Shown piece after piece: positions 31,359-39,725 of a stretch of 64,000 nucleotides of DNA (positions are counted from its first letter, which is position 1; every line of letters begins with the position of its first letter). The notes under the pieces are model-generated. The model was given only the letters and a program-made list of their open reading frames with translations, was not told where the DNA came from and searched no databases. The stretch comes from Sphingomonas liriopis. Lineage in GTDB: Bacteria; Pseudomonadota; Alphaproteobacteria; Sphingomonadales; Sphingomonadaceae. The stretch is taken from NCBI RefSeq assembly GCF_024211255.1, contig NZ_JAMLDY010000016.1, forward strand, positions 21,094-85,093. The letters run 5' to 3'. Made by a program: the position numbers and the translations under genes.

Positions 31359-31826
31359 CTACCGCTTCTTCTTCCCCCGATCGATGGGCTCGCGCGGCGC
31401 CATCGCGCGGATCGTCAGCACCTCCTTGCGCGTGACGCTGCCGTCCTTGTCGACGTCGAGGCGCGCGAAGACGCGCGCGAACGCCGCCTGCAGTTCGGCG
31501 AGCGTGATGCGGTTGTCGCCATCGGTGTCGACCTCGAACGGGCTGGGCAGCGCGTTGCGGTCGCCGAGCCAGCGCTCCGCCCAGTCGGCGAAGGCGATAT
31601 AGCCGAGCGACCCGCTGCCGCCCGTGTCGATCGCGGCGAAGCTGCGTGCGACGCCCGCTTCCAGCTCGGCACGGGTGGTGCGGCCGTCGCCGTTCGCGTC
31701 GAAGGCGGCGATCGCCATCGCCACCGGCGCGACGACCAGCGTCGCGGGCGGCTGGCCCGGGGCGGCGGGGACGGCGCCGGCGGGCAATGGCGCGGCGGTT
31801 TGCAGCAGCAGGGGCAATAGCATCAT
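31359..31826 (-). CDS. Four-EF-hand calcium-binding protein, exported
   Basis: This 155-residue protein has a hydrophobic N-terminus (MMLLPLLLQTAAPL) and four EF-hand-type loops: DANGDGRTTRAE, DTGGSGSLGYIA, DTDGDNRITLAE and DVDKDGSVTRKE. Loops 1, 3 and 4 have the full acidic ligand pattern, while loop 2 is degenerate. It ends in a basic tail (DRGKKKR). Calcium binding is likely. The start overlaps the LacI regulator stop (ATGA), so the two are translationally coupled, which is an odd pairing. Confidence 0.88.
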   Translation of the reverse strand: MMLLPLLLQTAAPLPAGAVPAAPGQPPATLVVAPVAMAIAAFDANGDGRTTRAELEAGVARSFAAIDTGGSGSLGYIAFADWAERWLGDRNALPSPFEVDTDGDNRITLAELQAAFARVFARLDVDKDGSVTRKEVLTIRAMAPREPIDRGKKKR

Positions 31827-32824
31827 GACAGGCTCGATCCGCGGACGATCAGTTCGGGGGGCAACACAGTCGAGGTCGCGGGCTCGCCGGCGATGCGGCG
31901 CATCATCGCCTCGATCATCAGGCCTGCGCCCTTCGCCAGATCCTGACGGATCGTGGTGAGCGGCGGCACCGTCTGCGCGGCGAGCGTGACGTCGTCATAG
32001 CCGACCACCGTCGCCTCGTCCGGCACCGCGACGCCCGCCTCGGCGAGCGCGCGCAGCACGCTCATCGCGACGACGTCGGAGGCGGCGAAGATGCCGTCGG
32101 GCACGTCCCCCGCCGCGATCCGCGCGCGCACGCCCGCCAGCGCCTGATCGGGGGTCATCGCGGTCGCCAGCACCTCGACCGTGCCCCCCGCGGCGGCGGC
32201 ACCGGTGCGGAAGCCCGCAAGGCGATCGGCGAATTCGGGCGGCGCGGGGTCGCCGACGAACAGCAGCCGCTGCCGGCCTTGCGCGGCGAGATGCTCCGCG
32301 GCGAGGCGCCCGCCGCCGTGATTGTCCGATCCGATCGTCAGCTGTCTCTGCCCGTCGCGGTGGACGCCCCAGACGACCAGCGGCGCATAGCGTTCGGCGA
32401 CGCGCTCGATCGTGTCATATTGGTCGGACTGGCCGATCAGGATCAGCCCGTCGGTGCGACCGCTGTCGACCAGCCGGTCGAGCCAGTCGTCGCAGCTCGG
32501 GATCACCCGCGACAGCAGGATGTCGTAGCCGCGCTCGACGAGCCCGTCGGCGAGGAAGCCGAGCAGCGTGAGGAAGAACGGATCGGTCAGATGCTGCGTA
32601 CGCGCATGGCCGAGCGGCATGGCGAGCCCGATCGCGCCGGTATGGCGCAGCCTCAGGTTGCGCGCGAGCTGGTTGGGGCGGACGTCATGTTCGCGCGCCA
32701 GTGCCAGGATGCGTTCGCGCGTCGCCGCCCTGACCGACGGATGATCGGCGAGCGCGCGCGAAACCGTCGCGGTCGATACGCCCGCGAGCACCGCGATATC
32801 CGCCAGATTCCTCGGCTTGGACAA
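31823..32824 (-). CDS. LacI-family transcriptional regulator
   Basis: This 333-residue protein has an N-terminal LacI helix-turn-helix (LADIAVLAGVSTATVSRALA) with hinge helix (NQLARNLRLR) and a periplasmic-binding-protein-like effector domain (AMPLGHAR to the end, including PDGIFAASDVVAMSVL). The effector is probably a sugar, but no sugar operon is adjacent. The region upstream is the left boundary of the island, so its former target may have been displaced. It is coupled to the EF-hand gene by ATGA. Confidence 0.92.
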   Translation of the reverse strand: MSKPRNLADIAVLAGVSTATVSRALADHPSVRAATRERILALAREHDVRPNQLARNLRLRHTGAIGLAMPLGHARTQHLTDPFFLTLLGFLADGLVERGYDILLSRVIPSCDDWLDRLVDSGRTDGLILIGQSDQYDTIERVAERYAPLVVWGVHRDGQRQLTIGSDNHGGGRLAAEHLAAQGRQRLLFVGDPAPPEFADRLAGFRTGAAAAGGTVEVLATAMTPDQALAGVRARIAAGDVPDGIFAASDVVAMSVLRALAEAGVAVPDEATVVGYDDVTLAAQTVPPLTTIRQDLAKGAGLMIEAMMRRIAGEPATSTVLPPELIVRGSSLS

Positions 32825-32896
32825 GGCCCCGTCCTTCCCGCGCCACGATCATCGGCGCGCGCAATCGATCCCATGACTGGCCGCGCGAGGCAACCG

Positions 32897-33016
32897 CTAT
32901 GGCAGCAACAGCGACGCATCCCCGTAGGAATAGAAACGATAGCCGTGTCCGATGGCATGCGCGTAGGCCGCCTGCATCCGCTCCCGCCCCATCAGCGCCG
33001 ATACCAGCATGAACAG
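32897..33016 (-). pseudogene. Displaced 3' end of queA (left island boundary, attL-like)
   Basis: On the minus strand this 120-bp block encodes [20 protein letters not shown] followed by [17 protein letters not shown] and a TAG stop, the C-terminal end of QueA. It aligns without gaps to the intact queA end at 45095-45214 (about 97 of 120 bases by hand count). The last 31 bp (32986-33016 against 45184-45214) differ at one base, which marks the likely recombination core. Similarity stops at 33016. Its GC-rich codons look like the host, so it is probably the original queA end. Confidence 0.85.
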
Positions 33017-33116
33017 AGCCTGCGGCGAGAAAAGAAATCTCATATAAAACAATGAGTTGTGTCCGTTACGGTGACGACTTCCTCGCACTCCTAACGATCT
33101 CCCACTTTTAGCTGAA

Positions 33117-33146
33117 GCCTCCGCGGCGGAGTTTCCTAGCGGAGGC
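33117..33146. other. Hairpin downstream of the Mrr-like nuclease gene
   Basis: GCCTCCGC (33117-33124) and GCGGAGGC (33139-33146) form an 8-bp stem within the non-coding stretch 33017-33208. There is no T run directly after it on the minus strand, so a terminator role is uncertain. Confidence 0.35.
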
Positions 33147-33208
33147 GCTTTGGCTTGATCGGCTGCCGAAATCCAGCCTCCCGCCGGCCACTCCGATCGG
33201 GCGAGCGT

Positions 33209-34159
33209 CTAGCCCACCTTTTCCATGACCCAGCGCATCAGGCCTGCGTCGAGGGTCATATCGGCGATTCTGTCTGGGCCGAGCACGTTGACCCGAGGGT
33301 CAGCCGTCAACGCCTCGCCAGAGTGGAAAGCATAGAACAGCCGCTTGTGCGGGCCGTCCACTTCGAGCTGTGCGACGTAATCGGCCAACTCTCGAGAGTC
33401 GGTGCGCGATTTCACTTGGACCATTGCTCGCTCTCCGGTGCTCGGGAGAACGAGATCGAGGTCCAGCGTCTTCTGCGTGCGGCCGAGAATGCCGACCCGT
33501 CGCCAGCCGCTCTGCGTGAAGAGGAGGTCCACAAGCAATTCGAAATCGTCTGGCTGGAGGCTTCGGATCAGCGCGAGCGTCGCATCGCGCATTGCAGACA
33601 GGGCTATTTCGGCGGCTTCAACCTCGTCCGCTCGGCGCCCATTGACCTTGCGGACGACATAATCCTCACGCGGGACGCTGCACGACGTGCCCCGGTAAGC
33701 GGCGAGGCTGACGAGATCGCCGGCGAGGTTTCCCTTGATGAGCGGCAGGCCATTTATGTCTGTGTCGCGCCATCCGCCGACCACGGGACGCGCCGTGCTG
33801 TCGCCGTCGTGGGTGCGTTGTAGAGGACTCCCGGGCTCTAATGTCGCCCATAGCAGCCGCTGGCCCGAAAACGTGATCCAGAGGATCGAGCCGTCGTCTT
33901 CCACAAAGTGCCGTGTCTCATTAGCGAAGCGTGTCGCGACGCCTGGAGCCTTCCCGTACTCGCGCCACATCGCCGCAAAACCGTCCCAGTCGCGAGCTTC
34001 GCAGAGGGCAAATCCACGATCGGCATCAGACCCGAACCCCATTCGAAGCACACCGCGAGCGAAGCAGTCGCTTTCCCACATGCCGCCTTCGCCGAGCTTG
34101 ACGTACCGGACTGCTCGCGGAGTTACGGGTGAGAGCATCAGCAAAGACCTGTCGCGCAC
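33209..34159 (-). CDS. Mrr-like PD-(D/E)XK restriction endonuclease family protein
   Basis: This protein of about 316 residues has a C-terminal nuclease fold (about residues 195-316): FELLVDLLFTQSGWRRVGI, then DLDLVL (233-238) and QVKS (248-251), the D...QxK catalytic pattern of Mrr-type enzymes. The N-terminal 100 residues (AVRYVKLGEGGMWESDCFAR, then ILWITFSGQRLLWATLEPG) resemble a PUA/EVE-like modified-base reader, but this is a weak call. Such a combination would suit cleavage of modified or foreign DNA. It is the leftmost gene of the island. A start at residue 8 is possible. Confidence 0.75.
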   Translation of the reverse strand: MRDRSLLMLSPVTPRAVRYVKLGEGGMWESDCFARGVLRMGFGSDADRGFALCEARDWDGFAAMWREYGKAPGVATRFANETRHFVEDDGSILWITFSGQRLLWATLEPGSPLQRTHDGDSTARPVVGGWRDTDINGLPLIKGNLAGDLVSLAAYRGTSCSVPREDYVVRKVNGRRADEVEAAEIALSAMRDATLALIRSLQPDDFELLVDLLFTQSGWRRVGILGRTQKTLDLDLVLPSTGERAMVQVKSRTDSRELADYVAQLEVDGPHKRLFYAFHSGEALTADPRVNVLGPDRIADMTLDAGLMRWVMEKVG

Positions 34160-34181
34160 ATGGAAGATTTATCTTACCTTT

Positions 34182-34640
34182 TCAGGTGCTGAGAAGATGA
34201 CATTTCTTCATAAGTACTGGGCCGCGCTCCCGCGCCCAAGCGAACGCACTCATAAGTGCGTTGAAACCCGCATTATGACCAAACAGACAATGATAGCTGT
34301 AAAAAACCCCGTTTTTAAACCTACCCATTCGCACCATGATGCCGTCCGCAATGGGCAGATCGACCTCACTGTCTTTAAAGTCGGTATCACTTAGTAGCAG
34401 CTTCAGCTTGTCGTTAGCGGCGCGGCAGGCTTCCTCAAGCTTCTCAAGTGAGATGTATCCCGGTAATCCACAAAGTGATTGGTACTTGTGGCCAGCGGGC
34501 AGGATCGTAAGCTGGCGCGAGTTGTACCGTCTATCTGGCCCGTGCAACGTCCAGTACAGCTGCCAGCTATCCTCAGAAGCTGAAAGGCTGGTAGTGGCGC
34601 GGTCGATTTCGTGAGGAAACTTTTCTTGCAGCGACGCCAA
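34182..34640 (-). CDS. Hypothetical island protein
   Basis: This 152-residue soluble protein has no signal or membrane segment. It contains YWTLHGPDRRYNSRQLTILP and FYSYHCLFGHNAGFNALMSA, and I do not recognise a family. It lies 22 bp upstream of the Mrr-like nuclease gene on the same strand, so the two may be cotranscribed and act together. Codon use is less GC-biased than in the flanking chromosome. Confidence 0.65.
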   Translation of the reverse strand: MASLQEKFPHEIDRATTSLSASEDSWQLYWTLHGPDRRYNSRQLTILPAGHKYQSLCGLPGYISLEKLEEACRAANDKLKLLLSDTDFKDSEVDLPIADGIMVRMGRFKNGVFYSYHCLFGHNAGFNALMSAFAWARERGPVLMKKCHLLST

Positions 34641-34754
34641 CTCATCCCCCTTGCGCGTAGGTTTTGCAGAATTGAGGTCGCTTACCGACGCTCTATGGGC
34701 ATCGAGCGTAAGCGACGTAGCGGAGAATGCAAAAAAATTGGTTGGCGAAGGGAT

Positions 34755-34796
34755 GCCGGCCTCCCGAGCGACCGCTAGGTCACCCGAGAGGCCGGC
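34755..34796. other. Hairpin just downstream of the integrase gene
   Basis: Arms GCCGGCCTC (34755-34763) and GAGGCCGGC (34788-34796) form a 9-bp stem starting 7 bp beyond the integrase stop. A seven-T run follows about 17 nt later on the minus strand. It may be the integrase terminator or part of an arm-type site. Confidence 0.45.
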
Positions 34797-34802
34797 CTGT
34801 AG

Positions 34803-35963
34803 TCAGCTTCCCCAACCGCTGACGGCGGAAGCGGCGTTGGCGGCGCGGTGCAGCGCTTCGTTGCTCAGGTGCGCGTACCTAAGGGTCGTCTTCGGCTGCG
34901 CGTGTCCGAGTATCTCGCCGATGACCAGCAGCGACTGGCCCGAGTTGGCCATGTTCGACGCCATGCTGTGACGAAGATCATGGACCCGGACGTCGGGGAG
35001 CTTCGCCGCGATGCGGGCGGTGTTCCACGAGTTGTAGATGGAAGTAAAAGGCAGACCGGTCTTCGGGTTCGGGACGACATAGGGGCAACCCTCCACCCGC
35101 GGCAGTGACTGCAGCACCGCCACCGCATCTTCGCTGAGCGGGACGTGCCGAGGCTTGCCCGTCTTGCTCGTCGGTATGCGCCACAAGCGCTGGTCGAGCC
35201 GGAACTCCTCCCACTTGGCGTCCAGCAGCTCGCGCTTGCGGCAGCCGGCCATCAGCAACAGCGCGACGATCGGCGCTAGCATCGGGTTTGGGCTGTCCTC
35301 CACGGCGCGCTTGAGCCGCTGCGTTTCGGCGGGCGTTAGAAACCGTTCCACCTTGTTGTTCGGGTCCTTCTGCTTCACGCCCTCAAGCGGGTTGACCTCC
35401 GCTCCGGGGACGCCCCACACCTTCGCCATCCGCAGCATGTGCCCGAGGATTACCTGCCAGCGGTTGACGGTCGCCTGCGCGTAGCCGTCCCTCCGCACCT
35501 TGTCGTTTAGCCACTCCATGATTTCGGTTTGGTCCAGCTGGTTGATCCGGCGGCGGCCGAACTTGGGCAGCAGGTGCAGCTTGAGGTAGCGCGCGTCGAT
35601 GTCGTGGCTGCGCTTGTACGTCCTCACGTAGTCGAGGTAGCGCGCGGCCAGTTCGTTGAGGGTCGGAACGATGCGTTCGACCTTTCGCTCCTCTGCCGGG
35701 TTCTTGCCTACGACCACGCGCGAGCGGATGCGGATCGCCTCCTTTTTGGCCTCTGCGAACGAGAGGTCCGCGACGTTGGCGATCTTGTACTGGCGCTGGG
35801 TGCCGTTCGGGTCGCGGTACTTGAGCGCGTAGGTGGCCGCGCCGCTGCGGTGCATCTCGACGCAGAAGCCCGTGATAGCTTCGTCCCGGAAGACCTCCTT
35901 GGCCTTGCCGGGTGGGCAATAGAGTCCTTGGACAGTAGCGGCGTCCAATTTCAAAACTGGCAT
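34803..35963 (-). CDS. Tyrosine recombinase / integrase of the island
   Basis: This 386-residue integrase has an N-terminal arm-binding domain (residues 1-90), a core-binding SAM-like domain (about 98-190) and a catalytic domain. The active-site residues are R242 (AGCRKRELL), H328 and R331 (VHDLRHSMAS), H354 (LGHAQPKTT) and Y363 (LRYAHLS), so it should be active. I start at MPVLKLDAATVQG (ATG 35961-35963), because the longer frame begins with low-complexity sequence. By location it is the enzyme that uses the queA 3' end as attachment site. The 318 bp between its start and the next gene hold nothing I can support. Confidence 0.94.
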   Translation of the reverse strand: MPVLKLDAATVQGLYCPPGKAKEVFRDEAITGFCVEMHRSGAATYALKYRDPNGTQRQYKIANVADLSFAEAKKEAIRIRSRVVVGKNPAEERKVERIVPTLNELAARYLDYVRTYKRSHDIDARYLKLHLLPKFGRRRINQLDQTEIMEWLNDKVRRDGYAQATVNRWQVILGHMLRMAKVWGVPGAEVNPLEGVKQKDPNNKVERFLTPAETQRLKRAVEDSPNPMLAPIVALLLMAGCRKRELLDAKWEEFRLDQRLWRIPTSKTGKPRHVPLSEDAVAVLQSLPRVEGCPYVVPNPKTGLPFTSIYNSWNTARIAAKLPDVRVHDLRHSMASNMANSGQSLLVIGEILGHAQPKTTLRYAHLSNEALHRAANAASAVSGWGS

Positions 35964-36281
35964 GTCGGCATATCCTTCTGGAAGGCCGGCGGCGCAGGCG
36001 CGCAGACGGGCGCCCGGCGGCGGTCGGGGGGGTGGGTACAAAGCGGCGCAATCCGCGCCCTGGGGTTCGAAAATCCCGCCCACGAGGTGCAGCGGGGCGT
36101 GCGGGCAACTTGATCAGCCGCACGAGCAGGGTGGAACGCTTCTGGACCAGCGAAGGAGGGTAGCGGTACGTCGCGCTCGCTTAGTCCTAAAACTTTCCAA
36201 GGGGATAACAATCCCAAGCGGCGGAGCGTCCAGGTCCCGAAAAACTGAAAACTGGACGCTGCCGCCGCCCCGGCCGGAAAG

Positions 36282-37340
36282 TCAGGCTGGAGGGTCAGGG
36301 ACGTCGCCATGCAGCGCGAACGAGTGGAGACCTCGAGCTTGGACGACCTTGCGCCAACAATATTTCTGCGGGTCGTCGCCGGTATGCGCTTCCAGGAGCT
36401 TGAGAACGCGCTGCTTAGAAACGCTGAGGTGGGCCGCGGTGGTGCGAACCAGCACCATCTTGCCGCGGTCAGGCCCGTGATGAATGTGCATGGCGAGGGA
36501 GTATAGGATCTCCTCGTCGGAGGTTTGGTAATCAAGCTCGGAGTCGGAGAGTTCGCCTAGCGGGTCCGTCTCATGCACCGACGTCAGCCGCTCGGCGTAT
36601 CCGATGTCGGGCGCCGGCGAGTAGGCGTAGGCAATCACGTCAGGGTTGTTCCCGCGACGCTTCTTGTTCGTCAGCTGGATGATTTTTTCACCGTCGGCTT
36701 TGGTCCTGAGGTCCAGCAGGTACATGCAGTCAATGTCATCGATGATGTCGCTGACGCCCGCAAAGACGTTCTTGCCGTTGCTGTCCTGATGCTTGTTGAC
36801 GTGGGCCAGGGACAGCACGGTTCCGCCATTCAGCACGAACCGGCGGACGCCCTCAAGAAAGCGGCTGGTGTCCGGCTTGCTCATCGGCTGGGTGAACTTC
36901 TTGAAGGTGTCGAGGATCAGGAACTTGCCACTGGCAGTATTGCTCTCAATCATCTCCTCAAGGGCGGGCGCCAGCAGGTTGGCGCGAAAGCCCTTGTAGC
37001 CTTCCGCCAACATGTGAATTCCATATTCGTCTAGGACACGGACCTTTTCGGCCACTCCTTGAGTGCTGTCGTCGGCATTGACGTAGAAAACGTCCTCGCC
37101 ATTGATCCTACCCTGCTCGACCGCCTCGATCAGGGTGGCGATTGTGAGAAGTGTCTTCCCCGCGTTGGGTGGCGCGGCGATCACGGTGCTTTGTCCCATG
37201 AGGCAGAAGGAGCCGAGCAACGGCTTCTGCGCCACAGCGTTTTCCTCAAGGGCGGCTGCCTCGCCCTGTAGCGTGTACTGTAGCAGCGGGTTGATTTTCT
37301 TCAGCGAGGGTGGCGGTGATCCCGCGTAGCTGGTCGTCAT
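36282..37340 (-). CDS. RecA-fold AAA ATPase of the RepA/DnaB-like type
   Basis: This 352-residue protein has Walker A APPNAGKT (about residues 56-63) and Walker B FLILDTFKK (about 142-150). LSLAHVNKH resembles sensor regions of RepA-type hexameric helicases. The C-terminal 100 residues contain a winged-helix-like segment (VRTTAAHLSVSKQRVLKLLE). Proteins like this are common in integrative elements and plasmids, where they act in replication. It lies upstream of the integrase gene on the same strand, so the excised element might replicate; this is inference. Confidence 0.82.
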   Translation of the reverse strand: MTTSYAGSPPPSLKKINPLLQYTLQGEAAALEENAVAQKPLLGSFCLMGQSTVIAAPPNAGKTLLTIATLIEAVEQGRINGEDVFYVNADDSTQGVAEKVRVLDEYGIHMLAEGYKGFRANLLAPALEEMIESNTASGKFLILDTFKKFTQPMSKPDTSRFLEGVRRFVLNGGTVLSLAHVNKHQDSNGKNVFAGVSDIIDDIDCMYLLDLRTKADGEKIIQLTNKKRRGNNPDVIAYAYSPAPDIGYAERLTSVHETDPLGELSDSELDYQTSDEEILYSLAMHIHHGPDRGKMVLVRTTAAHLSVSKQRVLKLLEAHTGDDPQKYCWRKVVQARGLHSFALHGDVPDPPA

Positions 37341-37563
37341 GGGTTACTCCTGCGTTTGGTCCCGGCGCACGGCGGCGCACACGGGGCGGCAGTTTCTAGT
37401 TTTCAGATTTCCGTCCCGCCCCCGCCGGCACACTTGACGGCGAGGGGGAGGGGCGACCCTCCGCTGAGCGAAAGGGCTAACGATTGGGAGAGAGGCGGAC
37501 GCTCGACCTGGAGCAACTGCTTCCCCGCCGATCTAGGCGATCGACGGGGAGAACAGGTCATGG

Positions 37564-37866
37564 TCAGTCGAGCGGTTTATAGCGTCCGGCTTCCGTCCTG
37601 AACCACAGGCACTGCCGACGATCGAAACCGGCATAGACATCCAGCAGGAAGCGAACGGTCGCCAGGTCGTGTGGGCAGCTTCGGTTGTGGAGATAAGCGT
37701 AGATTGCTTCGGGCGTATCCACGCCCTTCTCCACAAGAACCCTGATCGCAGCGGCGGTGGTTGTCAGGTCCGCGCCGCAAAAATTCGGGCGTATGCCCGT
37801 AACAGGGGACAGCAGGGGGCGGACGCCTACAGCGATTTCGCGAATGTTTTGGGCCAAACCGCTCAC
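37564..37866 (-). CDS. Hypothetical island protein
   Basis: This 100-residue soluble protein starts with a GTG that overlaps the stop of the small membrane protein gene upstream (GTGA, 37863-37866), so they are coupled. It contains EKGVDTPEAIYAYLHNRSC and LLDVYAGFDRRQCLWFRTEA. I do not recognise a family. The 223 bp that follow, up to the ATPase gene, hold no gene that I can support. Confidence 0.6.
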   Translation of the reverse strand: MSGLAQNIREIAVGVRPLLSPVTGIRPNFCGADLTTTAAAIRVLVEKGVDTPEAIYAYLHNRSCPHDLATVRFLLDVYAGFDRRQCLWFRTEAGRYKPLD

Positions 37867-38045
37867 AGGCGAGCCTCCCCAACAAGACCGTGCCGTGTTG
37901 AGGTTGTGTCCCTCGCTTGGAGCGGAAGCTCAAGGCGTGGCGCATCGCGATTGTAAAATTGTGCTACGCCTGCGACTGCCTTTAGCAGGACGATCAGCAA
38001 ACCAAACGCAACAGCGTCCAGCAATCTATTCAGGAACTTAGTCAT
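37863..38045 (-). CDS. Small single-pass membrane protein
   Basis: This 60-residue protein (MTKFLNRLLDAVAFGLLIVL) has one transmembrane helix (about residues 9-30) and a polar C-terminal tail. Coupling to the downstream 100-residue protein by a GTGA overlap supports it as a real gene. An ATG six codons upstream (38063) is an alternative start. Function unknown. Confidence 0.55.
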   Translation of the reverse strand: MTKFLNRLLDAVAFGLLIVLLKAVAGVAQFYNRDAPRLELPLQARDTTSTRHGLVGEARL

Positions 38046-38154
38046 TCTGTTCACCGCTTTCAAAGCGGGGAGTTTGCCGGTGACGATTTGAACGATTGGC
38101 GTGCAAACTCTGGAGCCAATCTCGCCTTACGCCGTCTACTGACGGACGGAGCGC

Positions 38155-38574
38155 TCAACACTCGTCGCCGCCGCCGGTTCCATGGGAAATGAATGATCGG
38201 CAGAGGAGTCTCAGATCGGAAGCAGCGCCGTGGCAGTCAGCAATCAATAATATGTAGGCGAACGTCGAGCCGAACGTCACGATCAGCTCGAACCAGCCGC
38301 CGCGGTCGGCGAGGTAGTCCCACCCGGGCTTGAAGCGCGGGTCCGGCCAGCGGTGGCCGTCTATCGGGTCCACCAGCGGGTAGAAGCCAACGTGCCGCAC
38401 GAGGTCGGCCTCGGTGTCCCCGGGCTCCACGATCAGGAACTCGGTGCAGTCGGTCAGGTCGCCGTACTCGGTCTTTAAGCCGGCGATACGCTCGGCGAGC
38501 AGCTCCCGGAGGCGCGGGTCGAGGTCTAAGGTCAGGGCACGCGCCATCGTGGCGCGGTCAAACAGGTGGATCAT
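38155..38574 (-). CDS. Hypothetical island protein, paralogue A
   Basis: This 139-residue protein shares a pattern with the neighbour at 38647-39003: LDPRLRELLAERIAGL, a DLTDCTEFLIVEPGDTEADL stretch, RGGWFELIVTF and LLIADCHG. The two look like a tandem duplication that has diverged widely. The middle FAYILLIADC segment is hydrophobic but short. No family recognised. Codon use is GC-rich. Confidence 0.65.
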   Translation of the reverse strand: MIHLFDRATMARALTLDLDPRLRELLAERIAGLKTEYGDLTDCTEFLIVEPGDTEADLVRHVGFYPLVDPIDGHRWPDPRFKPGWDYLADRGGWFELIVTFGSTFAYILLIADCHGAASDLRLLCRSFISHGTGGGDEC

Positions 38575-38646
38575 CGCGATTCCTCGTTTGGGGGCGGTCG
38601 CTCCCGCGGGGCGCCGCGGGTGGTTGGGAGGGTAGGTCGGTCGCGT

Positions 38647-39003
38647 TCAGGCGTGGGCGAGCAGCGCGAGCAGCAGCGCCGGGTCGGTGGTGACGCAGTC
38701 GGGGACGAACAGCGCGACCCCGAAGCCATCGTCCGAGAGGATGACGACCGCCTCCAGCCAGCGGCCGTGTCGCTGCACCCACTCGAACGGCAGGTCCTCG
38801 GCGATTGGCACGCCCGCCTCCGCCTCGACGGCGGCGAGGGTGTCGCCGCGCTGCGCGACGACGATGTGCACGAGGTCGGCTAGATCCAGGCCGGTGTTCT
38901 CGACCAGCTGGTCGCGCCTTTCGGTGAGCAGGGCGCGGAGGGCGGGGTCGAGCAAGGACCCGAGCGCCTCCTCCATGTCCGCGGAGCTACGTATCGAAAG
39001 CAT
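38647..39003 (-). CDS. Hypothetical island protein, paralogue B
   Basis: This 118-residue protein (MLSIRSSADMEEALGSLLDP) aligns with paralogue A over LDPALRALLTERRDQL, DLADLVHIVVAQRGDTLAAV, HGRWLEAVVIL and ALFVPDCV. The order of the blocks is conserved. Function unknown; both may be partners of the secreted or membrane proteins encoded just upstream. Confidence 0.65.
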   Translation of the reverse strand: MLSIRSSADMEEALGSLLDPALRALLTERRDQLVENTGLDLADLVHIVVAQRGDTLAAVEAEAGVPIAEDLPFEWVQRHGRWLEAVVILSDDGFGVALFVPDCVTTDPALLLALLAHA

Positions 39004-39098
39004 GTCGGTTCTCCAGAAACGACAAAGGCGCCCGCGGATTGCTCCGGGGCGCCCTTGCAGGATTGATGTTGGTTGTGTCGGCCTAGGCCGGCGGTAGG

Positions 39099-39725
39099 TC
39101 AGCGAAAGGTGGCGACCACCTTCACGTCGGGCCGCCCGGCGATGCGGAGCGGTATCTCGAAGTAGCTTTGGACGTTCTCCCGCGCCCGGCGGCGGGCCTC
39201 GTTGAGCAGGCCGGGCTGCTGCGCCTGCGCCACCATCGCGCGGCGGGCGCTCTTGTAGTTGAGCCTGCGCAGCGCCTCGACGGTGTCCTCCCCGAAGGTG
39301 AGGACACCGCCGTTGACGGTGCTGGCGTTCTCCGGCTGGAAAGCGATGTCGCCCAGCGTCACAGCGGGCAGCCGCACGGCGACGACCTTGGCCGCGTCGT
39401 TGTAGCTGACGTCGGCGAGGGTGAAGTCGGAGAGGTCGAGGTAGTAGTTGACCACCGCCGGGACGTTCAGCTCCTGGGTGCCGCTAAGCAGCCAGAAGCG
39501 GGTGCGCTCGGCCGAGACGCGGGCGTTGCCCGTGTAGCTGAAGACGAGGAGCCGGTTCTCGTCGCGCAGGCTCTCGACGGTGGTGGCGAGCACCTTGGTG
39601 GTCTCGACGGTGAAGAAGCCGGTGTGCCTCACCTCCGTGTCGATCGGGCGGCGGTCGGTGAGCGCGTACACCCCGCCCGCCACGGCGAGGTGCGACACGA
39701 TCAGGACGGGCGCGGACGCCCTCAC
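39099..39725 (-). CDS. DUF4230-like membrane-anchored protein
   Basis: This 208-residue protein has an N-terminal hydrophobic segment (LIVSHLAVAGGVYAL) and a body with NYYLDLSDFTLADVSYNDAA and a C-terminal helix (NEARRRARENVQSYFEIP). This layout resembles DUF4230 proteins, whose role is unknown. It starts at a GTG that overlaps the stop of the upstream gene (GTGA, 39722-39725). The assignment is from pattern memory, not a search. Confidence 0.65.
   Translation of the reverse strand: MRASAPVLIVSHLAVAGGVYALTDRRPIDTEVRHTGFFTVETTKVLATTVESLRDENRLLVFSYTGNARVSAERTRFWLLSGTQELNVPAVVNYYLDLSDFTLADVSYNDAAKVVAVRLPAVTLGDIAFQPENASTVNGGVLTFGEDTVEALRRLNYKSARRAMVAQAQQPGLLNEARRRARENVQSYFEIPLRIAGRPDVKVVATFR

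Noticed and set aside
35951..36535. 194-codon frame on the minus strand overlapping integrase and ATPase genes
   Set aside because: Composition is biased to Arg/Pro/Ser, there is no ribosome site, and the overlapping genes have clear families.
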